NCBI RefSeq assembly: GCF_034670005.1
Contig: NZ_JAXMOH010000001.1
Coordinates: 186,001 to 250,000, forward strand
Direction of reading: 5' to 3'
Source: Thalassobius sp034670005
GTDB lineage: Bacteria; Pseudomonadota; Alphaproteobacteria; Rhodobacterales; Rhodobacteraceae
DNA length: 64,000 nucleotides
Of this stretch, positions 7,618 to 15,665 are shown in pieces (the stretch's first letter is position 1; every line of letters begins with the position of its first letter). The notes beneath the pieces are model-generated. The model searched no databases, was not told the origin of the DNA, and saw nothing but the letters and a program-made list of their open reading frames with translations. Made by a program: the position numbers and the translations under genes.

Positions 7618-8889
7618 TCAGGCGTTTTCTGGCGTCACGTAATCGGCCTTCACGGATTTCAACACCCGCCGCAACGGGATCACACCAAGCAGAGCCACCA
7701 GCGCCAGAGCAGCCCCGGCAAGGAACGTACCGTTCGGTCCCACACTGTCCCACAAAACGCCCGCGATGACGCTGGCCAACAGAATCATCACACCGGTCAA
7801 CAGGTTCAGCATGCCAAAGGCTGTGCCGCGCAGCTCGGTCGGTGCCGTATCGGCGACGAGGCTGGAAAACACGCCTTGGGTAAACCCCATGTGAACACCC
7901 CAAATGGCAAGACCGGCAAACACGCCGGTCAATCCCGGGATCAGCACAAACACCAGATCTGCCACCACCAACAATCCCATCCCAAAGGCCAGAACGCGCA
8001 ACCGCGAACCATTGTCCGATAACACACCGGCGGGATAGGCGGCGGCAGCATAGAATATGTTCATCACCACCAAAACGACCGGGATCAAGCCGGTGGGGGC
8101 ACCCTCGGCATGCGCTTTGAGAATCAGGAAGGCTTCGCTGAACCGTGCAAGCGTAAAGATCGACGCCACCCCGACCACCCACCAGAACGCGGCCCCCAGC
8201 CGCCGCAGTTCGCGCAGGCTGAGCGGGGATTTGACCTCTGGCAAATCGGCGGGGCGTTCCGGTTCTGGCACCAGCGTGAACAGCAACCCCACCGAGATAA
8301 ACGCCGGAATGACCGCGATCCAGAACACAACGGGAATGTTGTCGCCGGTCAGCCACATCAACAGGACCGCGATCACCGGGCCAAGGAAGGCCCCGACGGT
8401 ATCAAGCGCCTGGCGCAATCCATAACTGGCCCCGCGCAAATCGCCGGGAGAAATATCAGCGATCAGGGCGTCGCGCGGCGCACCGCGTATGCCCTTGCCG
8501 ACACGATCAATGAACCGGGCCCCGATCAGCCACCCGATGGTCGGGGCCAGGGGAAATACCGGCTTGGTTACGGCGGCAAGCCCATACCCGATCACGGCAA
8601 GAATCTTGCGCTTTCCCAGCCAGTCGCTCAACGCACCGGAAAACACTTTCGTGACGGCGGCAATGGCTTCGGCGATGCCTTCGATCAACCCGATGGTCAC
8701 CATCGAGGCCCCCATGAACGTCACCAGATAGACCGGTAGCAACGCGTGGATCATCTCGGACGAAATATCCATCCACAGCGACACAAGCCCCAGGGCCCAG
8801 ATGCCGCGCGGCAACCGGCGCAGCGTGGCGCGATCCAGCTTTGCATGTTCGGTTTTACGAATTGGGCACCTGCCATGGTGTTGTTGCAC
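7618..8889 (-). CDS. MFS transporter
   Basis: Up to 423 residues with about twelve hydrophobic segments in the two-bundle major facilitator layout. Signature loops are DWLGKRKILAVIGYGLAA (between helices 2 and 3), RFIDRVGKGIRGAPRDALIA, and in the second half TAPTELRGTAFGMLNLLTG. These blocks place it among drug/metabolite exporters and sugar-type permeases of uncertain substrate. The N-terminus is uncertain: GTG at 8889 is the first available start, no in-frame ATG follows in the leader, and conserved sequence begins only at GIWALGLVSLWMDISSEMIH, about 27 residues in. Monocistronic by appearance. Confidence 0.85.
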   Translation of the reverse strand: MQQHHGRCPIRKTEHAKLDRATLRRLPRGIWALGLVSLWMDISSEMIHALLPVYLVTFMGASMVTIGLIEGIAEAIAAVTKVFSGALSDWLGKRKILAVIGYGLAAVTKPVFPLAPTIGWLIGARFIDRVGKGIRGAPRDALIADISPGDLRGASYGLRQALDTVGAFLGPVIAVLLMWLTGDNIPVVFWIAVIPAFISVGLLFTLVPEPERPADLPEVKSPLSLRELRRLGAAFWWVVGVASIFTLARFSEAFLILKAHAEGAPTGLIPVVLVVMNIFYAAAAYPAGVLSDNGSRLRVLAFGMGLLVVADLVFVLIPGLTGVFAGLAIWGVHMGFTQGVFSSLVADTAPTELRGTAFGMLNLLTGVMILLASVIAGVLWDSVGPNGTFLAGAALALVALLGVIPLRRVLKSVKADYVTPENA

Positions 8890-9163
8890 GAACCGGGTGC
8901 CGTGCGGCTTCCCCGCCCCCCGATGAGACTATCCTAGGACCTCAGGGACGGATCTGCCAAGAGCGGTGTCGCGTTCTTCACGGTGATATCCCCCTGAATT
9001 TCTGTGCCTTGGGGGGACTCGCCCGCGTCGCGCACGGGGTCAGGTTTCTCCTTACCGATATCGGCAGCGCGCGCCGAAATCCGGCACCGGCCAGCCAAGC
9101 CATGCCAAACCCGCCGTTACAATGTCAGGACGGCCCGGATCGCGAACGCAGCGCCTCGGCGCG
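8890..9163. other. 274-base gap without a convincing gene
   Basis: This stretch lies upstream of the MFS gene and downstream of the ubiK-like gene. It contains a GC hairpin (TCCCCC 8989-8994 with GGGGGA 9012-9017) and a possible 33-codon minus-strand ORF (GTG at 9035, stop at 8934) that has an AAGGAG about 12 bases upstream. Neither is strong enough to call; a leader or small RNA is possible. Confidence 0.3.
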
Positions 9164-9409
9164 TTACTTCGCCGCCGCCTCCAGCGTGTCGATCCGTGCT
9201 TTCAGCGCTTCGTTTTCTTCCCGCGCCTTCTGCGCCATGGCGCGCACCGCTTCGAATTCCTCACGGGTGACGAAATCGCGGTCGGCCAGCCAACGATCGA
9301 CCAGGCTCTTGGCGGCGTTTTCCGCCTCGTCCTTGGCACCCTGTGCCACGCCCATCGCGTTGGTCATCAGCTGCGACATGTCGTCGAAAAATTTGTTCCG
9401 CGTCTGCAT
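9164..9409 (-). CDS. ubiK: UbiK-like accessory factor (BMFP domain)
   Basis: An 81-residue protein starting MQTRNKFFDDMSQLMTNAMG, with a long C-terminal coiled coil (FVTREEFEAVRAMAQKAREE, then LKARIDTLEAAAK). This is the COG2960/BMFP fold. The E. coli member UbiK binds the UbiJ lipid carrier and helps ubiquinone synthesis, and Brucella BMFP is membrane fusogenic. The ATG at 9409 is chosen over the longer frame because it follows GGAGAGCC and matches the family. Divergent from lgt, with a 95-base shared promoter region. Whether it serves ubiquinone synthesis here is inferred from the family only. Confidence 0.82.
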   Translation of the reverse strand: MQTRNKFFDDMSQLMTNAMGVAQGAKDEAENAAKSLVDRWLADRDFVTREEFEAVRAMAQKAREENEALKARIDTLEAAAK

Positions 9410-9504
9410 CTGGCTCTCCACAATTACATTTCCCCCTATATGGTCCGCTTCGACGCCGTTCACAAGGTTGACTTCCCGGTTCCCCCAAAGGCACACAGAC
9501 GCAC

Positions 9505-10392
9505 ATGCAGGCCCTCATTCCCTTCCCCGATATCTCGCCCGAGATTTTCACCATCGTGCTGTTTGGCGCGGAATTTTCGCTGCGCTGGTACGCGCTGGCC
9601 TATATCGCGGGCATCCTGATCGGCTGGCGGCTGATCTTGATGGCGGTCAGACGCCCCCGTCTGTGGCCGCGCGACACGCCGCCAATGACCCCCGAACAGG
9701 TCGAAGAACTGCTGAGCTGGATCATCGTCGGCGTGATCCTTGGCGGTCGGCTGGGCTATGTGCTGTTTTACCAACCCGGTTATTACCTGCGCCATCCACA
9801 GGAAATCCTGATGGTCTGGCAGGGCGGCATGTCGTTTCACGGCGGGTTTCTCGGCGTCGTTGTCGCCGCGCTGATCTATGCCGCCCGGTACAAAATCCCG
9901 CGCCTGTCGCTGGGCGACAGCCTTGCGCTGGCGGTTCCGACCGGGCTGATGCTGGGCCGGATCGCCAATTTCATCAATGCCGAACTTTGGGGCCGTCCCA
10001 CCGACCTGCCCTGGGGTGTGGCCTTTCCCGGTGCGTCGGCGCAGACCTGCGAAGGCATCACCGGTCTGTGCGCCCGCCACCCTTCGCAGCTTTACGAAGC
10101 CGCGCTCGAAGGGCTGGTTCTGGGCCTGTTGCTTTTGGTTCTGGCGTTCCGCCGCAACGGTCTGAAAATCCCCGGGCAGATCATGGGACTGTTCATCGCG
10201 GGTTATGGCCTTGCCCGTTTTATCGTGGAATTTTTCCGTCAGGCCGATGATCAGTTCATCAGCGTCGACAACCCGATGGGGTATATCCTGCATCTCGGAC
10301 CTGGCGGTGTCACGATGGGTCAGATGCTGTCCCTGCCGATGCTGATCCTCGGGATCGCCATCGTGGTGGCGGTGCGGAAACGCGCGGCATGA
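9505..10392 (+). CDS. lgt: prolipoprotein diacylglyceryl transferase
   Basis: A 295-residue inner-membrane enzyme that transfers diacylglycerol from phosphatidylglycerol to the lipobox cysteine, the first step of lipoprotein maturation. It has about seven transmembrane helices. Conserved elements are the FSLRWYALAYIAGI segment, HGGFLGV (around residue 113), the Lgt signature GRIANFINAELWGRPTD (about residues 152-168) with the essential Arg and Asn, and RHPSQLYEAALEG. Its stop overlaps the next start by four bases, so it is translationally coupled to the methyltransferase gene. Confidence 0.97.
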   Translation: MQALIPFPDISPEIFTIVLFGAEFSLRWYALAYIAGILIGWRLILMAVRRPRLWPRDTPPMTPEQVEELLSWIIVGVILGGRLGYVLFYQPGYYLRHPQEILMVWQGGMSFHGGFLGVVVAALIYAARYKIPRLSLGDSLALAVPTGLMLGRIANFINAELWGRPTDLPWGVAFPGASAQTCEGITGLCARHPSQLYEAALEGLVLGLLLLVLAFRRNGLKIPGQIMGLFIAGYGLARFIVEFFRQADDQFISVDNPMGYILHLGPGGVTMGQMLSLPMLILGIAIVVAVRKRAA

Positions 10393-11450
10393 CGACGATG
10401 CGCGATCACCTGTTGAACCGGATTGCGGCCACCGGCCCGATCACGCTGGCCGATTACATGGCTGATTGCCTGCTGCATCCGACCTTAGGCTATTACACCA
10501 CCCGCGACCCGCTGGGCGCGGCGGGCGATTTTACCACCGCACCGGAAATCAGCCAGATGTTCGGCGAACTGATTGGGTTGTCTTTGGCGCAGGCGTGGAT
10601 CGACCAGGGCCAGCCCGCCCCGTTCCTCCTTGCCGAAGCCGGCCCCGGTCGCGGCACCCTGATGGCCGACATCCTGCGCGCGACGAGGGCGGTGCCGGGA
10701 TTTCACGCCGCGATGCAATTGCACCTGATCGAAGCCTCGCCAGTGCTGCGCGTCAAACAGCACGACACAATCGCCCGCTCTGACATCACCTGGCTCGACA
10801 GCATCGACGCCCTGCCCGATATGCCGCTATTCTTCGTGGCCAATGAATTCTTCGACGCCCTGCCGATCCGGCAATTCGTCCGCGACGGTGCCGGTTGGCG
10901 CGAAAAACGGGTGGTGGCCGACGATGGCAAGCTGGCCTTCGCGCTTGGCGGGGCGGCCCCTGTCGCCGCGCTTTCACACCGGGTTGCCGATACCAAGGAT
11001 AGCGATCTGGTCGAAATCTGCCCGGCAGCGGCGGGGCTGGCCGCCGAAATTGGGCAACGGATCGAAACCCATGGCGGTGCGGCGCTGATTTTCGACTATG
11101 GTGACTGGCGGTCGCTGGGCGACACGTTGCAGGCAGTGCAGACGCATGAAACCATTGGCCCGCTCGACGCCCCGGGCAATTCCGACCTGACCGCGCATGT
11201 GGATTTCGAAGCTTTGGCCACGGCCACGCCATCGGCCTATACCCGGCTGACCGCTCAGGGCGTGTTCCTGGAACGGCTGGGCATCACCGCGCGGGCACAG
11301 GCATTAGCGTCAAAGTTGGCAGGCAAGGATCTGGAAAACCTCATCGCTGCACATCGGCGCTTGACGCATCCGCAGGAAATGGGGACGCTCTTCAAAGTAA
11401 TTGGCTTTTATCCGAAATCGCAAACACCCCCGCCGGGATTGGATTCATGA
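10389..11450 (+). CDS. SAM-dependent methyltransferase, MidA/NDUFAF7 family
   Basis: A 353-residue class I methyltransferase of the COG1565 family, whose mitochondrial member NDUFAF7 dimethylates an arginine of a complex I subunit. Signature segments are HPTLGYYTTRDPLGAAGDFT, TAPEISQMFGELIG, AEAGPGRGTLMADILR (SAM-binding glycine loop, near residue 82), FFVANEFFDALPIRQFV, and LIFDYGDW. The length fits the family. In bacteria the target is not firmly known. It overlaps both lgt and pgeF by four bases, forming a compact three-gene operon. Confidence 0.9.
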   Translation: MTTMRDHLLNRIAATGPITLADYMADCLLHPTLGYYTTRDPLGAAGDFTTAPEISQMFGELIGLSLAQAWIDQGQPAPFLLAEAGPGRGTLMADILRATRAVPGFHAAMQLHLIEASPVLRVKQHDTIARSDITWLDSIDALPDMPLFFVANEFFDALPIRQFVRDGAGWREKRVVADDGKLAFALGGAAPVAALSHRVADTKDSDLVEICPAAAGLAAEIGQRIETHGGAALIFDYGDWRSLGDTLQAVQTHETIGPLDAPGNSDLTAHVDFEALATATPSAYTRLTAQGVFLERLGITARAQALASKLAGKDLENLIAAHRRLTHPQEMGTLFKVIGFYPKSQTPPPGLDS

Positions 11451-12202
11451 CGCTGGAAATCCTGACCTCTGACCTGTTGACCGACACCAAACATGGCTTC
11501 TTCACCCGCAAGGGCGGGGCGTCTTCGGGCGTATTCGCCGGGCTGAATTGCGGTCAGGGTTCTTCTGATCAGTCCGAAATCGTTGCGATCAACCGCAGCC
11601 GCGTGGCCGACGCGATGGGGGTCGCGCTGCCGCATCTGATGAATGTCCATCAGGTCCATTCCGCTAGGGTTGCACAGGTGGATGTGCCGCTTTTGGAACG
11701 TCCCGAAGCCGACGCTCTGGTCACCGCGACGCCGGGTCTGGCGCTGGCGGTGCTCACGGCGGATTGTCAGCCGGTGCTGTTCGCAGACCGGCAGGCCGGG
11801 GTCATCGGTGCCGCCCATGCCGGATGGCGCGGCGCGCTTGACGGTATATTGGAAGCAACGCTGGACGCTATGGAACGCCTTGGGGCATCGCGCGCCAACA
11901 CCGTCGCCGTCATCGGCCCCACGATTTCTCAGCGCGCCTATGAGGTCGGGCCGGAATTCCTTGATGATTTTCTGACCCAAGACCCGTCGAATTCGCGTTT
12001 CTTTGCCAATGGCAACGACGACCGCTACCTGTTCGACCTGCCCGCCTTCGGTCTGCACCGGCTACGTCAGGCCGGGATCGGCAATGCCGAATGGATTCGT
12101 CATTGCACCTATTCCGACCCCGCACGGTTCTATTCTTACCGCCGCACCACCCACGAAGGAAGGGCCGACTACGGCCGCTTGATTTCCTCTATTCGCCTTT
12201 AG
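11447..12202 (+). CDS. pgeF: peptidoglycan editing factor PgeF (YfiH family)
   Basis: A 251-residue protein of the YfiH/DUF152 family. In E. coli PgeF removes L-Ser wrongly placed in the peptidoglycan stem; related proteins have been described as copper-dependent polyphenol oxidases or purine nucleoside-cleaving enzymes. Visible metal-site motifs are HGFFTRKGGAS near the start, MNVHQVHSA, LTADCQPVLF (the conserved Cys), and GAAHAGWRG with its histidine. The C-terminal CTYSDPARFYSYRR is typical. Last gene of the lgt operon. Confidence 0.9.
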   Translation: MTLEILTSDLLTDTKHGFFTRKGGASSGVFAGLNCGQGSSDQSEIVAINRSRVADAMGVALPHLMNVHQVHSARVAQVDVPLLERPEADALVTATPGLALAVLTADCQPVLFADRQAGVIGAAHAGWRGALDGILEATLDAMERLGASRANTVAVIGPTISQRAYEVGPEFLDDFLTQDPSNSRFFANGNDDRYLFDLPAFGLHRLRQAGIGNAEWIRHCTYSDPARFYSYRRTTHEGRADYGRLISSIRL

Positions 12203-12473
12203 CGCGACCCCTTTGACCCCACCACTTTGTTAAAGTCGAAACTTGCCGCGCTTTTGTCCGATTCTCCCGTCAGGGCGAAGTTCTCTCCGATTTTTCAAAT
12301 ATTTTCATCATTAATTTCAAATACTTGTAAACATTCATCAACAAACCCGATGAAAAAGCGTCATTTCACCGAAATGCCCCAATTGCCCCCCGCGCCGCCC
12401 CATCATGGCCGCAATGCAGCGGCAGATTGGGATCAACCAAAACAAACGTGAATGAGCAAGAGTAGGGTTTGAC

Positions 12474-12605
12474 ATGAAATCGCAAAAACGCTGGATGAAA
12501 TCCGTTATCGCAACCTCGCAAAGCGACCTGCCCGCGCTGCCTTGGGCGCGCAAGAAAAGCTTCAACTCTTCAATCGCTCAGCAACCGCAGCGCCGCAGCG
12601 CCTGA
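12474..12605 (+). CDS. conserved small basic protein, 43 residues
   Basis: A 43-codon ORF that starts MKSQKRWMKSVIATSQSDLP and continues through ALPWARKKS to a stop at 12605. It follows a purine-rich stretch (AGAGTAGGG, 5-13 bases before the ATG). The KRW-KSVIATS...LPWAR pattern resembles a family of small ORFs that I recall being annotated as hypothetical proteins in Rhodobacteraceae genomes; no function is known. The net charge is strongly positive and there is no transmembrane segment. It stands alone in a 685-base gap between pgeF and the Hint gene. Confidence 0.6.
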   Translation: MKSQKRWMKSVIATSQSDLPALPWARKKSFNSSIAQQPQRRSA

Positions 12606-12617
12606 AACATCCTTTCA

Positions 12618-12633
12618 CCCTGACCGGTCAGGG
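12618..12633. repeat. 16-base perfect palindrome
   Basis: CCCTGACCGGTCAGGG lies 12 bases after the small ORF at 12474-12605. It may form a hairpin at the end of that transcript or be a dimeric protein site; it has no U tract. Confidence 0.4.
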
Positions 12634-12674
12634 CGACCAGATTAGTAACCAGTGCCGAAGTGCGTGTCAGTGAA

Positions 12675-12701
12675 GGGCCGCCTCATCCCTCGAGGTGGCC
12701 C
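12675..12701 (+). terminator. possible terminator hairpin
   Basis: GGGCCGCCTC (12675-12684) pairs with GAGGTGGCCC (12692-12701), ten pairs including one G-U, with a 7-base loop, followed by ATTCTGTTT. A weak U tract makes it a plausible terminator for the small gene upstream. Confidence 0.4.
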
Positions 12702-12860
12702 ATTCTGTTTCGGACCCGCCCTTCGCTTCACCCCGGCCCAAAGATCGCCCCGAATGAACATGCCGAATCAAAATATGGCCAAACTGTTCTCCATTCGGAA
12801 ACATCCTCCAGCCAAAACCGAAACTGCATCCAAATCAGCCATCAATACCGTCCCTTTTTT

Positions 12861-12872
12861 TGACAATTGTCA
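12861..12872. promoter_or_regulatory. palindrome overlapping a promoter-like TTGACA
   Basis: TGACAATTGTCA is a perfect 12-base palindrome. It overlaps TTGACA (12860-12865), which has a CATTAT 17-18 bases downstream, a fair promoter shape. It is just upstream of, or within, the start region of the Hint-domain gene and could be an operator. Confidence 0.35.
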
Positions 12873-12887
12873 GATTTTCGGGTCATT

Positions 12888-13745
12888 ATGCCGACATCTA
12901 CAGATAGAACTGAAACAGTCTTTCTGTTGTCGTCGGTGGGGGCCGATGCAGATGCGACACAGCGAAAGCGCGTGAACGTGAGCCATATTCATCCCCCGTC
13001 CCGGTATCGGACACCGGAATCTGTTTCCCTTCGTCATACCCCCGGCATCGCTCAGACCAACCGGGCGAAAACCACGCTGATGCGGCGATACGAGATACTG
13101 TATCTCGATACCGGCAATTCGCCCGCGAGATATTCCGCCATCGCCCCCGCAACACCGATGTTCGAATCCGCGTTTTCCGCCTTTGCCCGCGGGACTCTGA
13201 TCAAAACCACCGGCGGCCCCTGCGCGGTCGAGGATCTGGAACCCGGCATGATGATCGAAACCCGTGATTTCGGGCCGCAGCCGATGCTGTGGCGCGGCAT
13301 GATGAACATCATCCCCAACGCCCCTGCCGAACGGCCTGAACAGGCGCAATTGACCCGCGTGATGGCCGACACGTTCGGAATGGGCCGTCCCGCATCGGAC
13401 CTGATGCTCGGTGCGGCGGCGCAAATGCTGCGCGGAGCGGGCGCCGACAGGTTGACGCCGGTCAGCCATTTCACCGATGGCGACAACGTGTTTCAGACCA
13501 CCCCGCCCTCGCCGGTGCAAGTATTCCACATCTGCCTGCCGGTGCAGGCGATGATCTGTGCCAACGACCTCTATCTGGCCAGCTACCATCCGCAGCCGGG
13601 ACTGGGCGAAGTCCTTGGCCCGCAAATGCTGCGGCTGTTCCTGTCATTGTTCCCGCATGTCTCGAATCTGCTCGATTTCGGACCTGGGCTATACCCCGAA
13701 CGGCCCGCAGCGCAGGTGGGGCTGATGGACCGATACGCAGTCTGA
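12888..13745 (+). CDS. Hint (hedgehog/intein) domain protein
   Basis: About 285 residues from ATG 12888. The Hint_2 core starts near residue 104 (FARGTLIKTTGGPCAVEDLE, followed by PGMMIETRDFGPQPMLWRG) and continues with HPQPGL and other beta-rich blocks. Similar domains in Rhodobacterales often occur in self-processing or secreted proteins, but here the catalytic position corresponding to the Cys of autoprocessing Hint domains reads Ala (SAFARGT), so splicing-type activity is doubtful. The first 60 residues look weakly conserved; if the promoter-like TTGACA at 12860 is real, the true start may be GTG 12972 or ATG 13079. No neighbour suggests a role. Confidence 0.72.
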   Translation: MPTSTDRTETVFLLSSVGADADATQRKRVNVSHIHPPSRYRTPESVSLRHTPGIAQTNRAKTTLMRRYEILYLDTGNSPARYSAIAPATPMFESAFSAFARGTLIKTTGGPCAVEDLEPGMMIETRDFGPQPMLWRGMMNIIPNAPAERPEQAQLTRVMADTFGMGRPASDLMLGAAAQMLRGAGADRLTPVSHFTDGDNVFQTTPPSPVQVFHICLPVQAMICANDLYLASYHPQPGLGEVLGPQMLRLFLSLFPHVSNLLDFGPGLYPERPAAQVGLMDRYAV

Positions 13746-13766
13746 CACGGTGCCTCAAAGGCCACG

Positions 13767-13785
13767 GCGCCGGGACGCCCGGCGC
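13767..13785. terminator. GC hairpin between convergent genes
   Basis: GCGCCGGG, loop ACG, CCCGGCGC: a perfect 8-base stem 22 bases after the Hint gene, in the gap shared with the convergent Lrp gene. There is no U tract on either side. Confidence 0.4.
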
Positions 13786-13852
13786 TGGCCCGACCATTGT
13801 CGGGGTTATCCCGGGTCGGGAATTCTGCTGAATTAAATCTGAAATCCGCTGG

Positions 13853-14353
13853 TCACGCCGACCGGTTCAGCCGTTCTTCCAACACATCGAACGGCACGCC
13901 GGGATCATCCTTGGCACTGCGGATCACCAGACTGGTCTTGACCGATGCCACGTTCGGCGCGGTCAACAATTGCCCGGTCAGGAAACTCTGGAAAGTGCTC
14001 AGGTCGGGGGCCACGCATTTCAGAATGAAATCGACCTCGCCATTGAGCATGTTGCATTCACGAACCAAGGACCAGCCGCGGCACAGGTCTTCAAATGCGC
14101 TCAGGTCCGATTCCGCCTGGCTCTGCAGCCCGACCATCGCATAAACCTGCACTTCGAAACCCAGTTCGCGTGCATCCACATCGGCGTGATAGCCCTTGAT
14201 GAACCCCGCCTCCTCCAGCGTCCGAACCCGCCGCAGACAGGGCGGCGCTGAAATCCCCACCCGCTTGGCCAATTCAACATTGGTCATCCGGCCATCCGCC
14301 TGAAGCTCTGCCAGAATTTTCCGATCAATAGGATCAAGCCGGGTCGTGGGCAT
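13853..14353 (-). CDS. Lrp/AsnC family transcriptional regulator
   Basis: A 166-residue regulator. The N-terminal winged HTH reads LDPIDRKILAELQADGRMTN with recognition region RVGISAPPCLRRVRTLEEAG; the C-terminal RAM (amino-acid-binding) domain follows, including FEVQVYAMVGLQ and GEVDFILKCVAPDLSTFQSF. These proteins form octamers and respond to amino acids. The gene diverges from trxB across a 195-base gap, an arrangement I recall from related genomes, so it may regulate trxB or itself. Family assignment is secure; ligand unknown. Confidence 0.92.
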   Translation of the reverse strand: MPTTRLDPIDRKILAELQADGRMTNVELAKRVGISAPPCLRRVRTLEEAGFIKGYHADVDARELGFEVQVYAMVGLQSQAESDLSAFEDLCRGWSLVRECNMLNGEVDFILKCVAPDLSTFQSFLTGQLLTAPNVASVKTSLVIRSAKDDPGVPFDVLEERLNRSA

Positions 14354-14548
14354 TCGAAGTCTCCTTTGAACGAATTCATATACCTGCTATTTTTCCTGCG
14401 CAACAATATTTCGCGACGACGCAAGATCGTTACCAAATCTTCGCAAGAACACACATTTTATGACGTCTTGCCACGCCCCCCTTCCCCCGCTGTCCGGTGC
14501 CGTCTATATGCGATACTGGTTCTGAATTTTCGCAAAAAGGGTCCTGTC

Positions 14549-15484
14549 ATGGCCGAAACTCGTCACACCAAGGTTCTGATCATCGGCTCCGGCCCGGCAG
14601 GCTATACTGCGGGTGTCTATGCCGCGCGCGCCATGCTGTCGCCCATTCTGGTACAAGGCATTGAACCGGGCGGTCAGTTGACCACCACCACCGAGGTGGA
14701 AAATTATCCCGGCTTCACCGAAGTGCAGGGCCCCGACCTGATGATCAAGATGCAGGAACACGCCGCCGAAATGGGCTGTGAGATCATCGGCGACATCATC
14801 ACCGAACTGGACACGTCCAAGCGCCCGTTCACCGCCAAGGGCGACAGCGGCACGATCTACACCGCCGACGCGGTGATCCTCGCCACCGGCGCGCGCGCCA
14901 AGTGGCTGGGGCTGGACAGCGAAGAGGCGTTCAAGGGGTTCGGCGTCTCGGCCTGCGCCACCTGCGATGGCTTTTTCTATCGCGGCCAGGAAATCGTGGT
15001 GATCGGCGGCGGCAATACCGCCGTGGAAGAGGCGCTGTTCCTGACCAATTTCGCCTCCAAGGTGACGCTGATCCACCGCCGCGACGAACTGCGCGCCGAA
15101 AAAATTCTGGTCGACCGGTTGATGAAAAATGAAAAAATCGAACCTCTGTGGTTCCATCAACTGGACGAGGTCGTTGGCGATGATAATCCCAAAGGCGTCA
15201 CTGCGGTACGCGTGAAGAACGTGAAAACCGGCGAAATTACCGAAATCCCCTGCAAGGGCGTCTTTGTTGCCATCGGCCATGCCCCCGCCAATGAATTGGT
15301 CAAGGATGTGCTGGAACTGCATAATGGCGGTTACGTCACCGTCAAACCGGGCAGTACCGAAACCTCGATCCCCGGCATTTTCGCTGCCGGCGACCTGACC
15401 GACCACAAATACCGTCAGGCCGTCACCAGCGCCGGCATGGGTTGCATGGCCGCGCTGGATGCCGAACGGTTCCTGGCCGACTAA
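14549..15484 (+). CDS. trxB: thioredoxin-disulfide reductase
   Basis: A 311-residue flavoenzyme that reduces thioredoxin with NADPH. The start at 14549 follows AAAAGGG and gives MAETRHTKVLIIGSGPAGYT, the FAD-binding Rossmann motif. The redox-active CATC lies near residue 136 (SACATCDGFFYRGQ), the NADPH-binding motif GGGNTAVEEALFL near residue 153, and the C-terminal FAD segment IFAAGDLTDHKYRQAVTSAG is intact. The longer upstream frame (to 14366) has no support. Divergent from the Lrp-type regulator. Confidence 0.96.
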   Translation: MAETRHTKVLIIGSGPAGYTAGVYAARAMLSPILVQGIEPGGQLTTTTEVENYPGFTEVQGPDLMIKMQEHAAEMGCEIIGDIITELDTSKRPFTAKGDSGTIYTADAVILATGARAKWLGLDSEEAFKGFGVSACATCDGFFYRGQEIVVIGGGNTAVEEALFLTNFASKVTLIHRRDELRAEKILVDRLMKNEKIEPLWFHQLDEVVGDDNPKGVTAVRVKNVKTGEITEIPCKGVFVAIGHAPANELVKDVLELHNGGYVTVKPGSTETSIPGIFAAGDLTDHKYRQAVTSAGMGCMAALDAERFLAD

Positions 15485-15665
15485 TCTGCCCCGGCAGCCC
15501 CCCGCACGCATTCGGAAAACCCCGGGACTGCTTCCCCTCTGGAAACAATCCCGGGAAAAATTTGCACGAAAGTCGTATTTCCGCCTAGTATTCGCCCTAG
15601 GGGGGAAATTTTCGACCACGCCGTGAAAAGCGTGCCCCCGAGATTTATTCTAGGAGGATTTTTCC

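Noticed and set aside
8841..10250. 469-codon plus-strand frame across the MFS/ubiK/lgt region
   Set aside because: It overlaps ubiK and lgt, both well supported, and its product is Arg/Pro-rich without motifs.
12350..12451. 33-residue ORF (MKKRHFTEMPQLPPAPP start)
   Set aside because: No ribosome-binding site and no recognisable conservation pattern; the adjacent 43-residue ORF is better supported.
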